Positions 38,237 to 48,858 are shown, counted from the stretch's first letter. The stretch is 64,000 bases of DNA from Pseudomonas brassicacearum subsp. neoaurantiaca (GCF_013608025.1 NZ_VDLV01000013.1:186001-250000), one strand, 5' to 3'. Numbers and translations: made by a program. The notes: generated by a model not told the origin, from the sequence alone.

Positions 38237-39622
38237 TCAGAGGATCCGCACCCGCAACGACCGACCCTTGATCTTGCCATCGTTCAAGCGTTGCAGCGCC
38301 TGCTTGGCGATGCCGCGTTCCACGGCCACGTAGGCCTGGAAATCGAAGATCGCGATCTTGCCGACCTGGGCGCCGGGGATGCCGGCCTCGCCGGTCAGGG
38401 CGCCGAGGATATCGCCGGGACGGACTTTGTCCTTGCGCCCGGCGCCGATGCACAGGGTGCTCATGGCCGGCAGCAGCGGGCCGCCGCCCTGGGACTTGAG
38501 ATTGTCCAGTTGGTCCCAGCTCAGCGGCGATTTCTGCAATTCCTCGATGGCTTGGGCGCGGTGGGCTTCGGACGGCGCCACCAGGCTGATGGCGATGCCT
38601 TTCTCACCGGCGCGGCCAGTGCGGCCGACGCGGTGGATGTGGATTTCCGAATCCCGGGCCAGTTCGACGTTGATCACCATGTCCAAGGCATCGATGTCCA
38701 GGCCGCGGGCCGCCACGTCGGTGGCCACCAGCACCGAGGTGCTGCGGTTGGCGAACATTGCCAGTACCTGGTCGCGGTCGCGTTGTTCAAGGTCGCCATG
38801 CAGGCCGACGGCGGAGATGCCCTTGGCCGTCAGGTGATCGACGGTTTCCTGAACCTGCTGCTTGGTGAAGCAGAACGCCACGCAAGAGGCCGGGCGGAAA
38901 TGCGCCAGCACCTTGACCACCGCGTCCATGCGTTCCTCGGGGGAAATTTCGTAGAAGCGCTGCTCGATCTGCGCGTCGGAATGGAACGCCTCGGCTTTCA
39001 CTTGCTGCGGGTCACGCATGAACTTGGAGGCGAGCTGCTTGATGCCCACCGGGTAGGTGGCGGAGAACAGCAGCGTCTGGCGGCGTTCCGGGGTCTGCTG
39101 GATGATGTCTTCGATGGCGTCGTAGAAGCCCATGTCGAGCATGCGGTCGGCTTCGTCGAGGATCAGCGTGTTCAAGCCGTCGAGCACCAGCGAGCCCTTG
39201 CGCAGATGCTGCTGGATGCGTCCCGGCGTGCCGACGATGATGTGGGCGCCGTGTTCGAGGGAGGCTATCTGCGGGCCGAAGGATACGCCGCCGCACAGGG
39301 TCAGGACCTTGATGTTGTCCTCGGCGCGGGCCAGGCGGCGGATTTCCTTGGCGACCTGGTCGGCCAGCTCACGGGTCGGGCACATCACCAGGGCCTGGCA
39401 GCCGAAGTAGCGCGGGTTGATCGGGTTCAGCAGGCCGATGCCGAAGGCGGCGGTCTTGCCGCTGCCGGTCTTGGCCTGGGCGATCAGGTCCATGCCCTTG
39501 AGGATCACCGGCAAGCTTTGCGCCTGGATCGGCGTCATCTGGGCATAACCGAGTGATTCGAGGTTAGCCAGCATGGCGGCGGACAGCGGCAAAGTATTAA
39601 AAGCGGTGGCAATGGTGGTCAC
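38237..39622 (-). CDS. dbpA: ATP-dependent RNA helicase DbpA
   Basis: The 461-residue DEAD-box protein acts in 50S ribosome assembly through 23S rRNA hairpin 92. Core motifs: [42 protein letters not shown] and HRVGRTGRAG. The last 75 residues (GPLLPAMSTLCIGAGRKDKVRPGDILGALTG to RVRIL) form the DbpA-specific RNA-binding domain. The start is a GTG at 39622 because the homologous N-terminus begins TTIATAFNTLPL. The frame continues to 39673 without support. Confidence 0.95.
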   Translation of the reverse strand: MTTIATAFNTLPLSAAMLANLESLGYAQMTPIQAQSLPVILKGMDLIAQAKTGSGKTAAFGIGLLNPINPRYFGCQALVMCPTRELADQVAKEIRRLARAEDNIKVLTLCGGVSFGPQIASLEHGAHIIVGTPGRIQQHLRKGSLVLDGLNTLILDEADRMLDMGFYDAIEDIIQQTPERRQTLLFSATYPVGIKQLASKFMRDPQQVKAEAFHSDAQIEQRFYEISPEERMDAVVKVLAHFRPASCVAFCFTKQQVQETVDHLTAKGISAVGLHGDLEQRDRDQVLAMFANRSTSVLVATDVAARGLDIDALDMVINVELARDSEIHIHRVGRTGRAGEKGIAISLVAPSEAHRAQAIEELQKSPLSWDQLDNLKSQGGGPLLPAMSTLCIGAGRKDKVRPGDILGALTGEAGIPGAQVGKIAIFDFQAYVAVERGIAKQALQRLNDGKIKGRSLRVRIL

Positions 39623-39747
39623 GGGACTGGCCTGCAAAACAAAATGTCGCGCAGTGTAGCAGCCTCGTGCCACTTTCTTCGAAAGATCTGGACGAGCTGT
39701 GAGGGCCGAACCGTAGAACTGTTTAGTCTGGAGAGAGGGTGGAACCT

Positions 39748-39875
39748 GTGGCGAGGGAGCTTGCTCCCGCTGGGGCGCGGAGCGGCCCCAAACCGGCCAA
39801 CACGGTGCCCCTGGAAGTTCGCGTCGCCTGGATTGCGTCTGCTGCGCAGCCGAGCGGGAGCAAGCTCCCTCGCCA
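39748..39875. repeat. REPIN, family B
   Basis: Inverted family-B pair between the MFS gene and dbpA, with GGGGCGCGGAGCGGCCCC side hairpin. Confidence 0.9.
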
Positions 39876-39912
39876 CAAAAGCCCTGAAGCCTTAAAACCG
39901 TCCGAGTCCTAT

Positions 39913-41340
39913 CTAATGCTCGATATGCTCATCCGGGCGTTTCACCCGTCGCCCGTCTTCGCGTGACAACTGGGAAAAGATCGTCGCCGCCAGCATCGCC
40001 ATGACCCCCACCGTCACGAACGTCAACTGGAACGCGCCCAGCACGGTCTCCACCCCGTCGTTGCCCACCTGGGCGGTAAAGCCGCCAAGTAGCGCGCCAG
40101 CGCAAGCCACGCCGAGGCTCAGGGACAGTTGCGCCACCACCGACAACAGGCTGTTGCCACTGCTGGCGCTGGCATCGTCCAGGTCGATCAGGGTCACGGT
40201 GTTCATCGCGGTGAATTGTAGCGAGTTGATCGCCCCCAGCACTGCCAGATGCGCCAGCAACAGCCAGTACGGCGTCTGTTCGCTGACCAGTCCCATGCTC
40301 GCCAGCATCACGCCCAGGGCGAGGGTATTGGCGGTAAGGACAATGCGATAGCCGAAGCGCTCGATCAATGGCCGGGCGACCGATTTGGCGACCATCGCCG
40401 CGGCCGCCAGGGGCAGCATGCTCATCCCGGCCTGGGAGGGCGAATAGCCCAGGGCGACTTGCAGCAGCAGCGGTACCAGGAACGGCAGGGCACCGCTGCC
40501 CAGGCGCGCGAACAGATTGCCGAGGATACCCACGGCGAAGGTCCGGGTCTTGAACAGTGACGGTGGGAACAGCGCGTTCTCGACGTGCCCGGCCCGCAAC
40601 CAATAGGCCGCCAGGCAGGCCATGCCGCCGAACAGCAGCAACATCACCCGCAGGTGCGGCAGGTGCAATTCGCCCAGGCCTTCCATGGCGATGGTGATCA
40701 GCACCATCGCCGCGCCAAACAGCAAAAAGCCCAGGCCATCGAAGCGCGTGCGCTCGCTGCCGCGCAGGTCCGGAATGAATTTCCACACGGCATAGCAGCC
40801 GACCACGCCCACCGGCAGGTTGATGATGAAGATCCAGTGCCAGGTCATGTACTCGACCATCCAACCGCCCATGGTCGGGCCGATCAGCGGGCCGAGCAGC
40901 CCGGGGATGGTGATGAAACCCATGATCCGCACCAGTTCCGAACGCGGATACGCCCGCAGCACCACCAACCTGCCCACCGGCAGCATCAACGCACCGCCCA
41001 GGCCTTGGATGACCCGGGCGCCGATCAGCATGCTCAACGAACTGGACAAGGCGCAGAGCAAGGAGCCGAAGCTGAACAGCAGGATCGCGCCGAAGAAAAT
41101 CTTCTTGGTGCCGAAGCGGTCGGCGATCCAGCCTGACGCCGGGATCAACAGCGCCACGGTGAGCATGTAGGCAATGATCACGCCTTGCATGCGCAGCGGG
41201 TTTTCCGCCAGGTCACTGGCCATGGCGGGCAGGGCGGTGTTGAGGATGGTCCCGTCGAGGGACTGCATGAAGAAGGCAATCGCCACGACCCACGGGAGCC
41301 AGCGGGCGGTGACTGCATCGAGGGGAGCGCGGTTGGGCAT
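39913..41340 (-). CDS. MFS transporter, DHA2 type (MdtD-like)
   Basis: The 475-residue protein has about 14 hydrophobic segments. Signatures: AIAFFMQSLDGTILNTALPAMA (helix 1 motif of DHA2 exporters), AYMLTVALLIPASGWIADRFG, ARVIQGLGGALMLPVGRL (motif C region) and GPLIGPTMGGWMVEY. MdtD-like proteins are putative drug or metabolite exporters. The true start is the ATG at 41340, after AGAGGT. The open frame runs on through the neighbouring REP sequence to 41553, which is not coding. No RND partner genes are adjacent. Confidence 0.9.
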   Translation of the reverse strand: MPNRAPLDAVTARWLPWVVAIAFFMQSLDGTILNTALPAMASDLAENPLRMQGVIIAYMLTVALLIPASGWIADRFGTKKIFFGAILLFSFGSLLCALSSSLSMLIGARVIQGLGGALMLPVGRLVVLRAYPRSELVRIMGFITIPGLLGPLIGPTMGGWMVEYMTWHWIFIINLPVGVVGCYAVWKFIPDLRGSERTRFDGLGFLLFGAAMVLITIAMEGLGELHLPHLRVMLLLFGGMACLAAYWLRAGHVENALFPPSLFKTRTFAVGILGNLFARLGSGALPFLVPLLLQVALGYSPSQAGMSMLPLAAAAMVAKSVARPLIERFGYRIVLTANTLALGVMLASMGLVSEQTPYWLLLAHLAVLGAINSLQFTAMNTVTLIDLDDASASSGNSLLSVVAQLSLSLGVACAGALLGGFTAQVGNDGVETVLGAFQLTFVTVGVMAMLAATIFSQLSREDGRRVKRPDEHIEH

Positions 41341-41425
41341 GGGACCTCTTGTATGAAAAGTGAACAATTTCCTGTGACGAGGGATCTTGAAAAAATGAAC
41401 AGTTACCAGTGGCAAGGAAGCTCTT

Positions 41426-41553
41426 GTGGCGAGGGAGCTTGCTCCCGCTGGGCTGCGAAGCGGCCCCAATCGACCGGCACGGTCCATCTGAAGGACCGCA
41501 TCGTTTGGATTACGACTGCTGCGCAGCCGAGCGGGAGCAAGCTCCCTCGCCAC
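41426..41553. repeat. REPIN, family B
   Basis: Inverted family-B pair between the MFS gene and the TldE-like gene. It creates a false N-terminal extension of the MFS frame. Confidence 0.9.
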
Positions 41554-41580
41554 TGAGGTACAAAGCCACCTTCTTTGCTG

Positions 41581-42918
41581 CTACAGGGTCAAGGTCAACC
41601 GCTTGACCAACGCCCCCGGCAACAACATCGAGGCCGTGGCCCGTTGGCTGTAGGTGCTGGCCGAAAGCAGAAGTTCCCGCTCCCGGGTCAGCGCTTCGAG
41701 CTGCGAGCCCAGCAGGCTGTAGACGCTGTCGTCGAAACGCATCGTGCTGACCGGTGCCTGGATCTGGCCGTTCTCGACCCAGAACGTGGCGAAGCGGGTC
41801 ATGCCGGTCAGGCGCGCCGCCGGTTGGTCCGAGTAGTTCAGGTACCAAAGGTTGCTGATGTACAGGCCAGTGCCGAGTTCTTCAAGGATGTGCTTCTGCT
41901 CCAGCTGCCCGCCCTGCATGTCCAGCGCCGTAGGGTATTCGTAGCTGCTGGCACCGTTGGCGGTGAGGCCGTATTCGGCGGCGCTGCGGGAGTTGACCAG
42001 TCGAGCATTGGCTGTGCCCTTGGCAATCAGCGTCAAGTCATCGCGGGGATAACCTTCGTCGGAAAACGCCGGGCTCAAGGAGCCGCTGACCTGTTCGGTC
42101 AGCCACACGTTGGGGCTCAAGCTGGCTTCATTGGCGTAGAACTTCTGCAACGGGCTTTGCTTGCTGGCAATCGCCCGGGCCGAAAAACCGCCCCAACTGA
42201 GCATGCCCATGATCTCTTCCAGGGCGGCCGGCGCCAGATAAGCCCGATATTCGCCGGGCGGCAACGTGCGCAGCGGGCGGCCGAGAAATTCCAGTTGCTC
42301 GCGAGCCTGCTCGAAGCGTCGGGCGAATCCCTCGCTGCTCCATTCATGCCCGGCATAGCTGGCCTTCACCGCTTGGCCGTTCTCATGGAACAGGCTGAAA
42401 TCGAAGTTGAAGCTGTTGGCCTGATGCCAGCCGAACGCGCCTGAAGAACTGGCGAAACCACGGCTGATGGGCCCCGCAGCATAAAATCCGACCAGATCCA
42501 GGCCCTCGGCGGCGCCGGTGATTTCAGCGATGGCCTGCTCCGTTTCGGGCAATGGATGGGCCTGTACGTTGTCGCTGTGCCAATGATTACGGTTGAGCAA
42601 CAGGTAGGGATCGGCGGGCAACAGTGGCAAGGTTTCGCGCAGTTGCTGCAGCCCTTCGGCCAGTCGCTGCAGGTCGGTCTCGGTGTCACCGGACAACGTG
42701 ATCTGCAAATCGGCGTGGCGGCCGTCATTGATCAATTTGAAACTGATATTGGCCTGCTGCACCTGGCCGGCCTGGCGGACCTTGCCGTGGTTGAAGCGCA
42801 CGAAGGCCGACGACTCGGAGGCGTAGCCGAGGGTGAATTGTTCCGGCTCGCGCAGCGCATCGCGCAGCCAATCGACTAACGCCTTGAACGCCCCCGCTTG
42901 GTTATTCTCAGTGCTCAT
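41581..42918 (-). CDS. TldE/PmbA-family protein
   Basis: The 445-residue protein is the non-catalytic partner type of a TldD/TldE peptidase. It has the FVRFNHGKVRQAGQVQQ opening, the mid-part SLSPAFSDEGYPRDDLTLIAKG and the C-terminal GMTRFATFWVENGQIQAPVSTMRFDD. It lacks a zinc HExxxH motif, as TldE subunits do. The start codon ATG at 42918 overlaps the TGA of the TldD gene (TGATG), so translation is coupled. The open frame upstream of that ATG is inside the TldD gene. Confidence 0.88.
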   Translation of the reverse strand: MSTENNQAGAFKALVDWLRDALREPEQFTLGYASESSAFVRFNHGKVRQAGQVQQANISFKLINDGRHADLQITLSGDTETDLQRLAEGLQQLRETLPLLPADPYLLLNRNHWHSDNVQAHPLPETEQAIAEITGAAEGLDLVGFYAAGPISRGFASSSGAFGWHQANSFNFDFSLFHENGQAVKASYAGHEWSSEGFARRFEQAREQLEFLGRPLRTLPPGEYRAYLAPAALEEIMGMLSWGGFSARAIASKQSPLQKFYANEASLSPNVWLTEQVSGSLSPAFSDEGYPRDDLTLIAKGTANARLVNSRSAAEYGLTANGASSYEYPTALDMQGGQLEQKHILEELGTGLYISNLWYLNYSDQPAARLTGMTRFATFWVENGQIQAPVSTMRFDDSVYSLLGSQLEALTRERELLLSASTYSQRATASMLLPGALVKRLTLTL

Positions 42919-44360
42919 CAGACGTCTCCCCCAAACACATCGACATTGCTGAACACACAGGCCGGCGATGCATGGCCGACGCGGATGACCTGGTTTGGTT
43001 CGCCCTTGCCGCAGTTCGGCGTGCCCAGGACCTGGGACGTGCTGGCATCGCCTACCGCCCTCAGGCTCTTCCAGAATTGCGCGGAGATGCCCCGGTAGTT
43101 GGGGTTCTTCACCACGCCCTTGAGCTCGCCGTTCTCGATCAACTGGCCCCATTCGCAGCCGAACTGGAACTTGTTGCGGGCGTCATCGATGGACCAGGAA
43201 CGGTTGGTGCGCATCAGCACGCCGTGCTCGATGCCCTGGATCAATTGCTCCAGGGATTGGTCGCCGGGTTCGATGTTCAGGTTCGCCATGCGGTCGATGG
43301 GCGGCCGGTTCCAGCCGCAGGCGCGGCTGTTGGCGACACCGTCGAGGCCTGCGCGAAATTGCGAGAGTGCCCCGCCCAGTGGGCGCAACAACAGGCCTTC
43401 GCGAATCAGGAACTGCTTGCTGGCGGCGCTGCCGTCGTCGTCGTGGCTGTAGCTCGCCAGTTCTTCGGGGATGTCCGGGTCGAAGGTCACGTTCAACAGG
43501 CTGGAGCCATATTGCAATTGGCCGAAATCGCTGGTCTTGACGAAGCTGGTCCCGGCGTAATTGCGTTCATCCCCGAGGATGCGATCCAGCTCCAGCGGAT
43601 GGCCGATGGACTCGTGAATCTGCAGCATCATCTGGTCGGGCATCAGCAGCAGGTCGCGTGGGCCTTGGGGTGTGTTGGGCGCCATGAGCAATTGCAGGGC
43701 CTGGTCGGCAATCCTCGGGCCGGCCCCGATCAGGCCGCAACGGCTGATCACATCGAAGCCGCCTTGCTGGCCGAAATTTTCCCGGCCCAGGGTGCGGGTC
43801 TGGCTGTCGTGGCCGTCGAAGGCGGTAACGTCGAGAGCCGGATAGATGAAGCGCTGGGCCTGGCGCAGTTCGGCACCGGCACTGTTGAGGTAGATCTGCT
43901 CGACCTGGGTCAGGCCGATGCTCGCCTGCCAGTTCACCAGGCGCTCATCCGCAGGCACGGCGGCCGATTCGTCGCCGAGCAGTTGGTAGCAATCGCTCAG
44001 TGGAGGGAAAGCCTGGTCGAAGTGCGGCGAGAAGTAGTCAGCGCGGTCGCTGGACACCGCTTGCTCGCGCAGGTCGAGCAGGGCATGGGGCTTGAGTTGG
44101 CGAGCGTGTCGTTCGGCGCGGTCCAGCGCCGCTTGCAGGCCGGCCTGGGACAGATCATTGGTGGCCGCATAGGCCTCGACGCCGTTGACCCGCACGGTGA
44201 GCATCGCACCTTCATCACGGTTGAGGCTGGGCGGTTCGGCGACGTTCTTGCGCACCGACAGGTGCTGACCGGACTCACGGACATAACGCAGGGAAAAGAA
44301 TTCAGCGCCCGTGCGCAAGGCAGCAAACCGCTGCTTGAGCTGGGGATGGAAGTCGAACAT
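42918..44360 (-). CDS. TldD-family metalloprotease
   Basis: The 480-residue protein carries the zinc motif in LQIHESIGHPLELDRIL (HExxxH plus the following Glu), the feature of the TldD catalytic subunit. The TldD/E dimer degrades unfolded peptides; in E. coli it matures microcin B17 and degrades the antitoxin CcdA. AAGGAGG stands before the ATG at 44360. The pair here is a compact, coupled operon, unlike the housekeeping tldD and pmbA genes that lie separately in Pseudomonas, so it is probably a second set. No peptide precursor is seen nearby. Confidence 0.9.
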   Translation of the reverse strand: MFDFHPQLKQRFAALRTGAEFFSLRYVRESGQHLSVRKNVAEPPSLNRDEGAMLTVRVNGVEAYAATNDLSQAGLQAALDRAERHARQLKPHALLDLREQAVSSDRADYFSPHFDQAFPPLSDCYQLLGDESAAVPADERLVNWQASIGLTQVEQIYLNSAGAELRQAQRFIYPALDVTAFDGHDSQTRTLGRENFGQQGGFDVISRCGLIGAGPRIADQALQLLMAPNTPQGPRDLLLMPDQMMLQIHESIGHPLELDRILGDERNYAGTSFVKTSDFGQLQYGSSLLNVTFDPDIPEELASYSHDDDGSAASKQFLIREGLLLRPLGGALSQFRAGLDGVANSRACGWNRPPIDRMANLNIEPGDQSLEQLIQGIEHGVLMRTNRSWSIDDARNKFQFGCEWGQLIENGELKGVVKNPNYRGISAQFWKSLRAVGDASTSQVLGTPNCGKGEPNQVIRVGHASPACVFSNVDVFGGDV

Positions 44361-44482
44361 GAAACCTCCTTGTCTGGAGTGGCGATGCAGCGAGGTGCGG
44401 CGCATTGACGCGGTGGCTCTAGAGTAGGCCTGCGGCGGGGGAGGGATCAAGGCAGATGGGAGTTTTGCGCTGTCAGGTTGGA

Positions 44483-44744
44483 CGCCTTCGTCGGATCGCC
44501 GCCCGGAGCAGGCTCGCTCTCACAATGGATATTTGGCGGTCACGAAATCTATGTTCACCCAGAGCCCATGTGGGAGCGAGCTTGCTCGCGATGGCGGTGT
44601 GGCAGTCAACGAAGATGTTGAATGGGCCGGCCCCATCGCGAGCAAGCTCGCTCCCACAATGGGATCTTCAGCGGTCACAAAATCTGTGTCCACCACTAAA
44701 CCCCTGTGGGAGCGAGCCTGCTCCGGGCGGCGATCCGACGAAGG
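44483..44744. repeat. Nested double REPIN with extended outer arms
   Basis: Outer arms (44483-44524 and 44705-44744) are near-perfect inverses of about 40 bases including CCTTCGTCGGATCGCCGC. Inside are two REPINs, about 44498-44597 and 44634-44728, whose spacers share GCGGTCAC.AAATCT.TGT.CAC. This looks like a duplicated REPIN set within a larger inverted repeat. It fills the gap between the TldD gene and betA. Confidence 0.85.
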
Positions 44745-44764
44745 CCGCGCCGCGGTACTGAGTT

Positions 44765-46468
44765 TTACTGTGCAGCCGTCGCCACTTCACGCAACGGCTT
44801 GCCCCGCACCGGTGCATCGCCGGCTACGTAGTAAGGGGCTGTGCTGCGCGGCAGCGGCTTGCGGCCACGGATCTTGTCGGCGATTTTCTCGGCCATCATG
44901 ATCGTCGGCGCGTTCAGGTTGCCGGTGGTGATGATCGGCATGATCGAGGCGTCGACCACGCGCAAGCCTTCCATGCCATGCACGCGGCCTTCGCCGTCCA
45001 CCACGGCCATGTCGTCGGTGCCCATCTTGCACGAGCAGGACGGGTGGAACGCGGTTTCGGCGTGCTCGCGGATGAACTGGTCGAGTTGCTCGTCGGTCTG
45101 CACGTCGATGCCCGGGCTGATCTCGCGACCACGGAAGGCGTCGAGCGCCGGTTGCTGCATGATCTCGCGGGTCAGGCGGATGCCGTCGCGAAATTCCTGC
45201 CAGTCCTGCTCGGTCGCCATGTAGTTGAACAGGATGCTCGGGTGCTGGCGCGGGTCCTTGGACTTGGCCTGGATCCGACCACGGCTCGGCGAGCGCATGG
45301 AGCCCATGTGCGCCTGGAAACCATGCTCCTTCACACCGTTGCTGCCGTTGTAGTTAATCGCCACCGGCAGGAAGTGGTACTGGATGTTCGGCCATTCGAA
45401 ATCCGGGCGTGTGCGGATGAAACCGCCGGCTTCGAACTGGTTGCTGGCGCCGATGCCGGTGCCGTTGAACAGCCACTCGGCGCCGATGGCCGGCTGGTTG
45501 TACCAGAGCAGCGACGGGTACAGCGAGACCGGCTGCGTGCAAGCGTATTGCAGGTACAGCTCCAGGTGATCCTGCAGGTTTTCGCCGACGCCTGGCAGGT
45601 CGTGGACCACCGGGATGTCGAGACTCTTCAGCAGCTTGGCCGGGCCGACACCGGAGCGTTGCAGGATCTGCGGCGAGGCGATGGCGCCGGAGCACAGCAG
45701 CACTTCCTTGCGGGCACGGGCTTCGACGCGCTCTTCAGCGGCGCCCACCAGGTAGCGCACGCCGACCGCGCGCTTGCCTTCGAACAGGATCTTGTCGGTC
45801 AGGGCGTGGGTGACGATGGTCAGTGTCGAGCGCTTCTTGGCGACGTCCAGGTAACCGCGCGCGGTGCTGGCGCGACGGCCGTTGGGCGTGACGGTACGGT
45901 CCATCGGGCCGAAACCTTCCTGCTGGTAACCATTGAGGTCCTCGGTGCGCGGGTAACCGGCCTGCACGCCGGCTTCGACCATGGCGTGGAACAGCGGGTT
46001 GTTGCCGGCCTTGGGGGTGGTCACGCTGACCGGGCCTTCGCCGCCGTGGTAATCGTTCGGGCCGATGTCGCGGGTTTCGGCCTTGCGGAAATACGGCAGG
46101 CAATCGAGGTAGGTCCAATCTTCCAGGCCGGGTAGCTTGGCCCAGTTGTCGTAGTCCAGGGCGTTGCCGCGGATGTAGCACATACCGTTGATCAGCGAAG
46201 AACCGCCCAGGCCCTTGCCGCGACCGCACTCCATGCGACGGCCGTTCATGTGCGGCTCCGGATCGGTCTCGTAGGCCCAGTTGTAGCGACGACCCTGGAG
46301 AGGGAATGCCAGGGCGGCGGGCATCTGGGTACGGAAGTCGAGGCGATAATCCGGGCCGCCGGCTTCGAGCAGCAGGACGGTGACGCCTTCGTCTTCGGTC
46401 AGGCGGGTGGCCAAGGTGTTACCGGCCGAGCCGGCACCGATGATGATGTAATCGAATTCTTGGGACAT
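44765..46468 (-). CDS. betA: Choline dehydrogenase
   Basis: The 567-residue GMC flavoprotein oxidises choline to betaine aldehyde at the inner membrane and can also carry on to betaine. It has the FAD fold [17 protein letters not shown], the GMC signature 1 [17 protein letters not shown], signature 2 [15 protein letters not shown], and the active-site end [10 protein letters not shown] plus [16 protein letters not shown]. The ATG at 46468 has AGAGGGTG upstream. A GTG at 46477 is an alternative. It is the last gene of betIBA, separated from betB by a REPIN. Confidence 0.97.
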   Translation of the reverse strand: MSQEFDYIIIGAGSAGNTLATRLTEDEGVTVLLLEAGGPDYRLDFRTQMPAALAFPLQGRRYNWAYETDPEPHMNGRRMECGRGKGLGGSSLINGMCYIRGNALDYDNWAKLPGLEDWTYLDCLPYFRKAETRDIGPNDYHGGEGPVSVTTPKAGNNPLFHAMVEAGVQAGYPRTEDLNGYQQEGFGPMDRTVTPNGRRASTARGYLDVAKKRSTLTIVTHALTDKILFEGKRAVGVRYLVGAAEERVEARARKEVLLCSGAIASPQILQRSGVGPAKLLKSLDIPVVHDLPGVGENLQDHLELYLQYACTQPVSLYPSLLWYNQPAIGAEWLFNGTGIGASNQFEAGGFIRTRPDFEWPNIQYHFLPVAINYNGSNGVKEHGFQAHMGSMRSPSRGRIQAKSKDPRQHPSILFNYMATEQDWQEFRDGIRLTREIMQQPALDAFRGREISPGIDVQTDEQLDQFIREHAETAFHPSCSCKMGTDDMAVVDGEGRVHGMEGLRVVDASIMPIITTGNLNAPTIMMAEKIADKIRGRKPLPRSTAPYYVAGDAPVRGKPLREVATAAQ

Positions 46469-46526
46469 GAAATGCACCCTCTTTTTGAGTTGGGTTCAGG
46501 TCAGGCTGCCGAGTGCCACGTTTCCC

Positions 46527-46656
46527 GTGGCGAGGGAGCTTGCTCCCGCTCGGCTGCGCAGCAGTCGCAAAAAGGGCGACCGTGTTCTGTCTGGAAAACT
46601 TGGGGGGCTGAAGTGGGGCCGCTTCGCGGCCCAGCGGGAGCAAGCTCCCTCGCCAC
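46527..46656. repeat. REPIN, family B, between betB and betA
   Basis: Inverted family-B pair inside the betIBA transcript. It may separate messenger stability or levels of the two enzymes. Confidence 0.9.
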
Positions 46657-46685
46657 AGAAGCCTCACCTCAGGTGCCGTGTCCGA

Positions 46686-48158
46686 TCAGAACACCGACGT
46701 GTAGTCGCCCATTTCGACCTGTACCGACTTGATGCGGGTGAAGTTGTTCAGCGAGCTGATGCCGTTCTCCCGGCCCACGCCCGATTGCTTGTAGCCACCG
46801 ACCGGCATTTCCGCCGCCGATTCGCCCCAGGCGTTGATCCAGCAGATGCCCGCTTCGAGCTGGTGGATCACGCGGTGGGCGCGGTTGAGGTCGCGGGTCA
46901 CGACGCCAGCGGCCAGGCCGAAGTCGGTGTTGTTGGCGCGGCGGATCACTTCTTCTTCGGTTTCATAGGTGAGGATGCTCATCACCGGGCCGAAGATTTC
47001 TTCGCGCACGATGGTCATTTCATCGGTGCAGTCGGTGAACACGGTCGGCGCGACGAACGCGCCCTTGGCGAATTCGCCTTCCGTCAGGCGACCGCCGCCG
47101 CACAGCAGGCGCGCGCCTTCGGCCTTGCCCTTCTCGATGTAGCCCAGCACGCTTTCCATGTGGGCGAAGCTCACCAGCGGGCCGAAATTAGTGTTTTCGT
47201 CTTCCGGGTTGCCGACGCGAATGCGCGCCACGCGCTCGACGATCTTGGCTTCGAAGGCCGCCTTCAGGTGGCTCGGCACGAACACGCGGGTGCCGTTGGT
47301 GCAGACCTGGCCGGAGCTGTAGAAGTTGGCCATCATCGCGGTGTCGGCGGCGCGGTCCAGGTCAGCGTCGTCGAAGATGATCAGCGGCGACTTGCCGCCC
47401 AGTTCCATGGTCACGTCCTTGAGCGAAGAACTCGAAGCGCTGGCCATGACCTTCTTGCCGGTGTCGGTGCCGCCGGTGAAGGAGATTTTCTCGATGCGCG
47501 GATGTTCGGTCAGCCAGGTGCCGACTTCGCGGCCGCTGCCGGTCAGCACGTTGAACACGCCCGCTGGAACGCCGGCCTCGGTGTAGATCTCGGCCAGTTT
47601 CAGGGTGGTCAGCGAGGTGACTTCGCTGGGCTTGAAGATCATCGCGTTACCGGCGGCCAGGGCCGGGGCGGATTTCCACAGGGCGATCTGGATCGGGTAG
47701 TTCCAGGCGCCGATACCGGCGACCACGCCCAGGGGCTCGCGACGGGTGTAGACGAAGGAAGTGGTGCGCAGCGGAACCTGCTCGCCTTCGATGGCCGGCA
47801 CCAGGCCTGCGTAATATTCCAGCACGTCGGCGCCGGTGACGATGTCGACGTATTTGGTTTCGGAGAACGATTTGCCGGTGTCCAGGGTTTCCAGGGCGGC
47901 CAGCTCATCGTTGCGCTCGCGCAGGATGTCCACGGCGCGGCGCAGGATGCGCGAGCGCTGCATGGCGGTCATGGCCGCCCAGACTTTCTGGCCTTTTTCG
48001 GCGCTGACCACGGCACGCTCGACGTCTTCTTTCGTCGCGCGCTGCACCAGGGCGAGAACTTCACCGTTGGCCGGGTTGATGGCTTCGAAGGTGGCGTCGC
48101 CGCTGGCATCGCTGTACGCGCCATCGATGTAGAGTTTTTGCAGTTCGAAACGGGCCAT
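46686..48158 (-). CDS. betB: Betaine aldehyde dehydrogenase
   Basis: The 490-residue NAD(P)-dependent enzyme makes glycine betaine from betaine aldehyde. Seen: [36 protein letters not shown], the catalytic Glu in [14 protein letters not shown], the catalytic Cys in [16 protein letters not shown], and [13 protein letters not shown] at the end. Start ATG at 48158 after GAGGA. The frame upstream runs into the intergenic region and betI. Second gene of betIBA. Confidence 0.98.
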   Translation of the reverse strand: MARFELQKLYIDGAYSDASGDATFEAINPANGEVLALVQRATKEDVERAVVSAEKGQKVWAAMTAMQRSRILRRAVDILRERNDELAALETLDTGKSFSETKYVDIVTGADVLEYYAGLVPAIEGEQVPLRTTSFVYTRREPLGVVAGIGAWNYPIQIALWKSAPALAAGNAMIFKPSEVTSLTTLKLAEIYTEAGVPAGVFNVLTGSGREVGTWLTEHPRIEKISFTGGTDTGKKVMASASSSSLKDVTMELGGKSPLIIFDDADLDRAADTAMMANFYSSGQVCTNGTRVFVPSHLKAAFEAKIVERVARIRVGNPEDENTNFGPLVSFAHMESVLGYIEKGKAEGARLLCGGGRLTEGEFAKGAFVAPTVFTDCTDEMTIVREEIFGPVMSILTYETEEEVIRRANNTDFGLAAGVVTRDLNRAHRVIHQLEAGICWINAWGESAAEMPVGGYKQSGVGRENGISSLNNFTRIKSVQVEMGDYTSVF

Positions 48159-48237
48159 AAAGTCCTCGCAAGTGCATAAGTGGTTGGCTGAGCACCGAGC
48201 GTGTCGTTCATAGCTGACTACGCGCTGCGGTGGCGGT

Positions 48238-48858
48238 TCAGGTGTCGAGCGATTCTGTGTGCTCTGGCGTTCCTGACTTGGCCAGTTGGAAATCCATGTA
48301 TTCGTAAGCGATCTGGTGTGCCTGGGCGGTATCGAACGCGTCTCCCGACAGCGCCCCGCGCAGCCACAAACCGTCAATCAGCGCGGCCAGGCCCCGTGCC
48401 GCGCTACGCGCCTGGTCAACAGGCAAGACGCGGCGGAACTGGCAACACAGGTTGGAATACAGACGGTGATCGTTGATCCGCTGCAACCTGTGCAAAGACG
48501 GGTGGTGCATGCTGGTGGCCCAGAAGGCCAGCCAGGTTTTCATTGCCGGGCCGTTGACCTGGCTGGCGTCGAAGTTGCCTTCGATGATCACCTTCAGGTG
48601 AGCTCGCGGGCTCGAGTCCGTCAGCGCTTGGCGACGCGCGGTGACGTTCTCGCTCAGCACAGTCATCAGGTACTGGGCCGTCGCTGCGATCAGGCCATTC
48701 TTGTCCTGAAAGTAGTGACTGATGATGCCGTTCGAAACACCGGCCAAACGGGCGATCAGCGCAATGCTGGCGTCCCCCATTCCGACCTGATCGACCGCTT
48801 GCAACGTGGCTTCGATCAACTGCTGGCGGCGGATGGGTTGCATACCGACCTTGGGCAT
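48238..48858 (-). CDS. betI: TetR-family repressor BetI
   Basis: The 206-residue protein is the choline-responsive repressor of the bet genes. Its front has the TetR DNA-binding domain ([47 protein letters not shown]), and the opening [10 protein letters not shown] is characteristic of BetI. AAGGAG stands eight bases before the ATG at 48858. A TTG six bases upstream is less likely. A perfect 20-base palindrome 70 bases upstream is the likely operator. Confidence 0.97.
   Translation of the reverse strand: MPKVGMQPIRRQQLIEATLQAVDQVGMGDASIALIARLAGVSNGIISHYFQDKNGLIAATAQYLMTVLSENVTARRQALTDSSPRAHLKVIIEGNFDASQVNGPAMKTWLAFWATSMHHPSLHRLQRINDHRLYSNLCCQFRRVLPVDQARSAARGLAALIDGLWLRGALSGDAFDTAQAHQIAYEYMDFQLAKSGTPEHTESLDT

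Noticed and set aside
41340-41553. N-terminal extension of the MFS gene
   Set aside because: The extra codons translate the family-B REPIN (ARELAPARLRSS-type strings recur at every such repeat). The ribosome site and homology place the start at 41340.
44483-44744. CRISPR-like array because of four regularly placed repeats
   Set aside because: The repeats are REP palindromes in alternating orientation, with related spacers and no cas genes.
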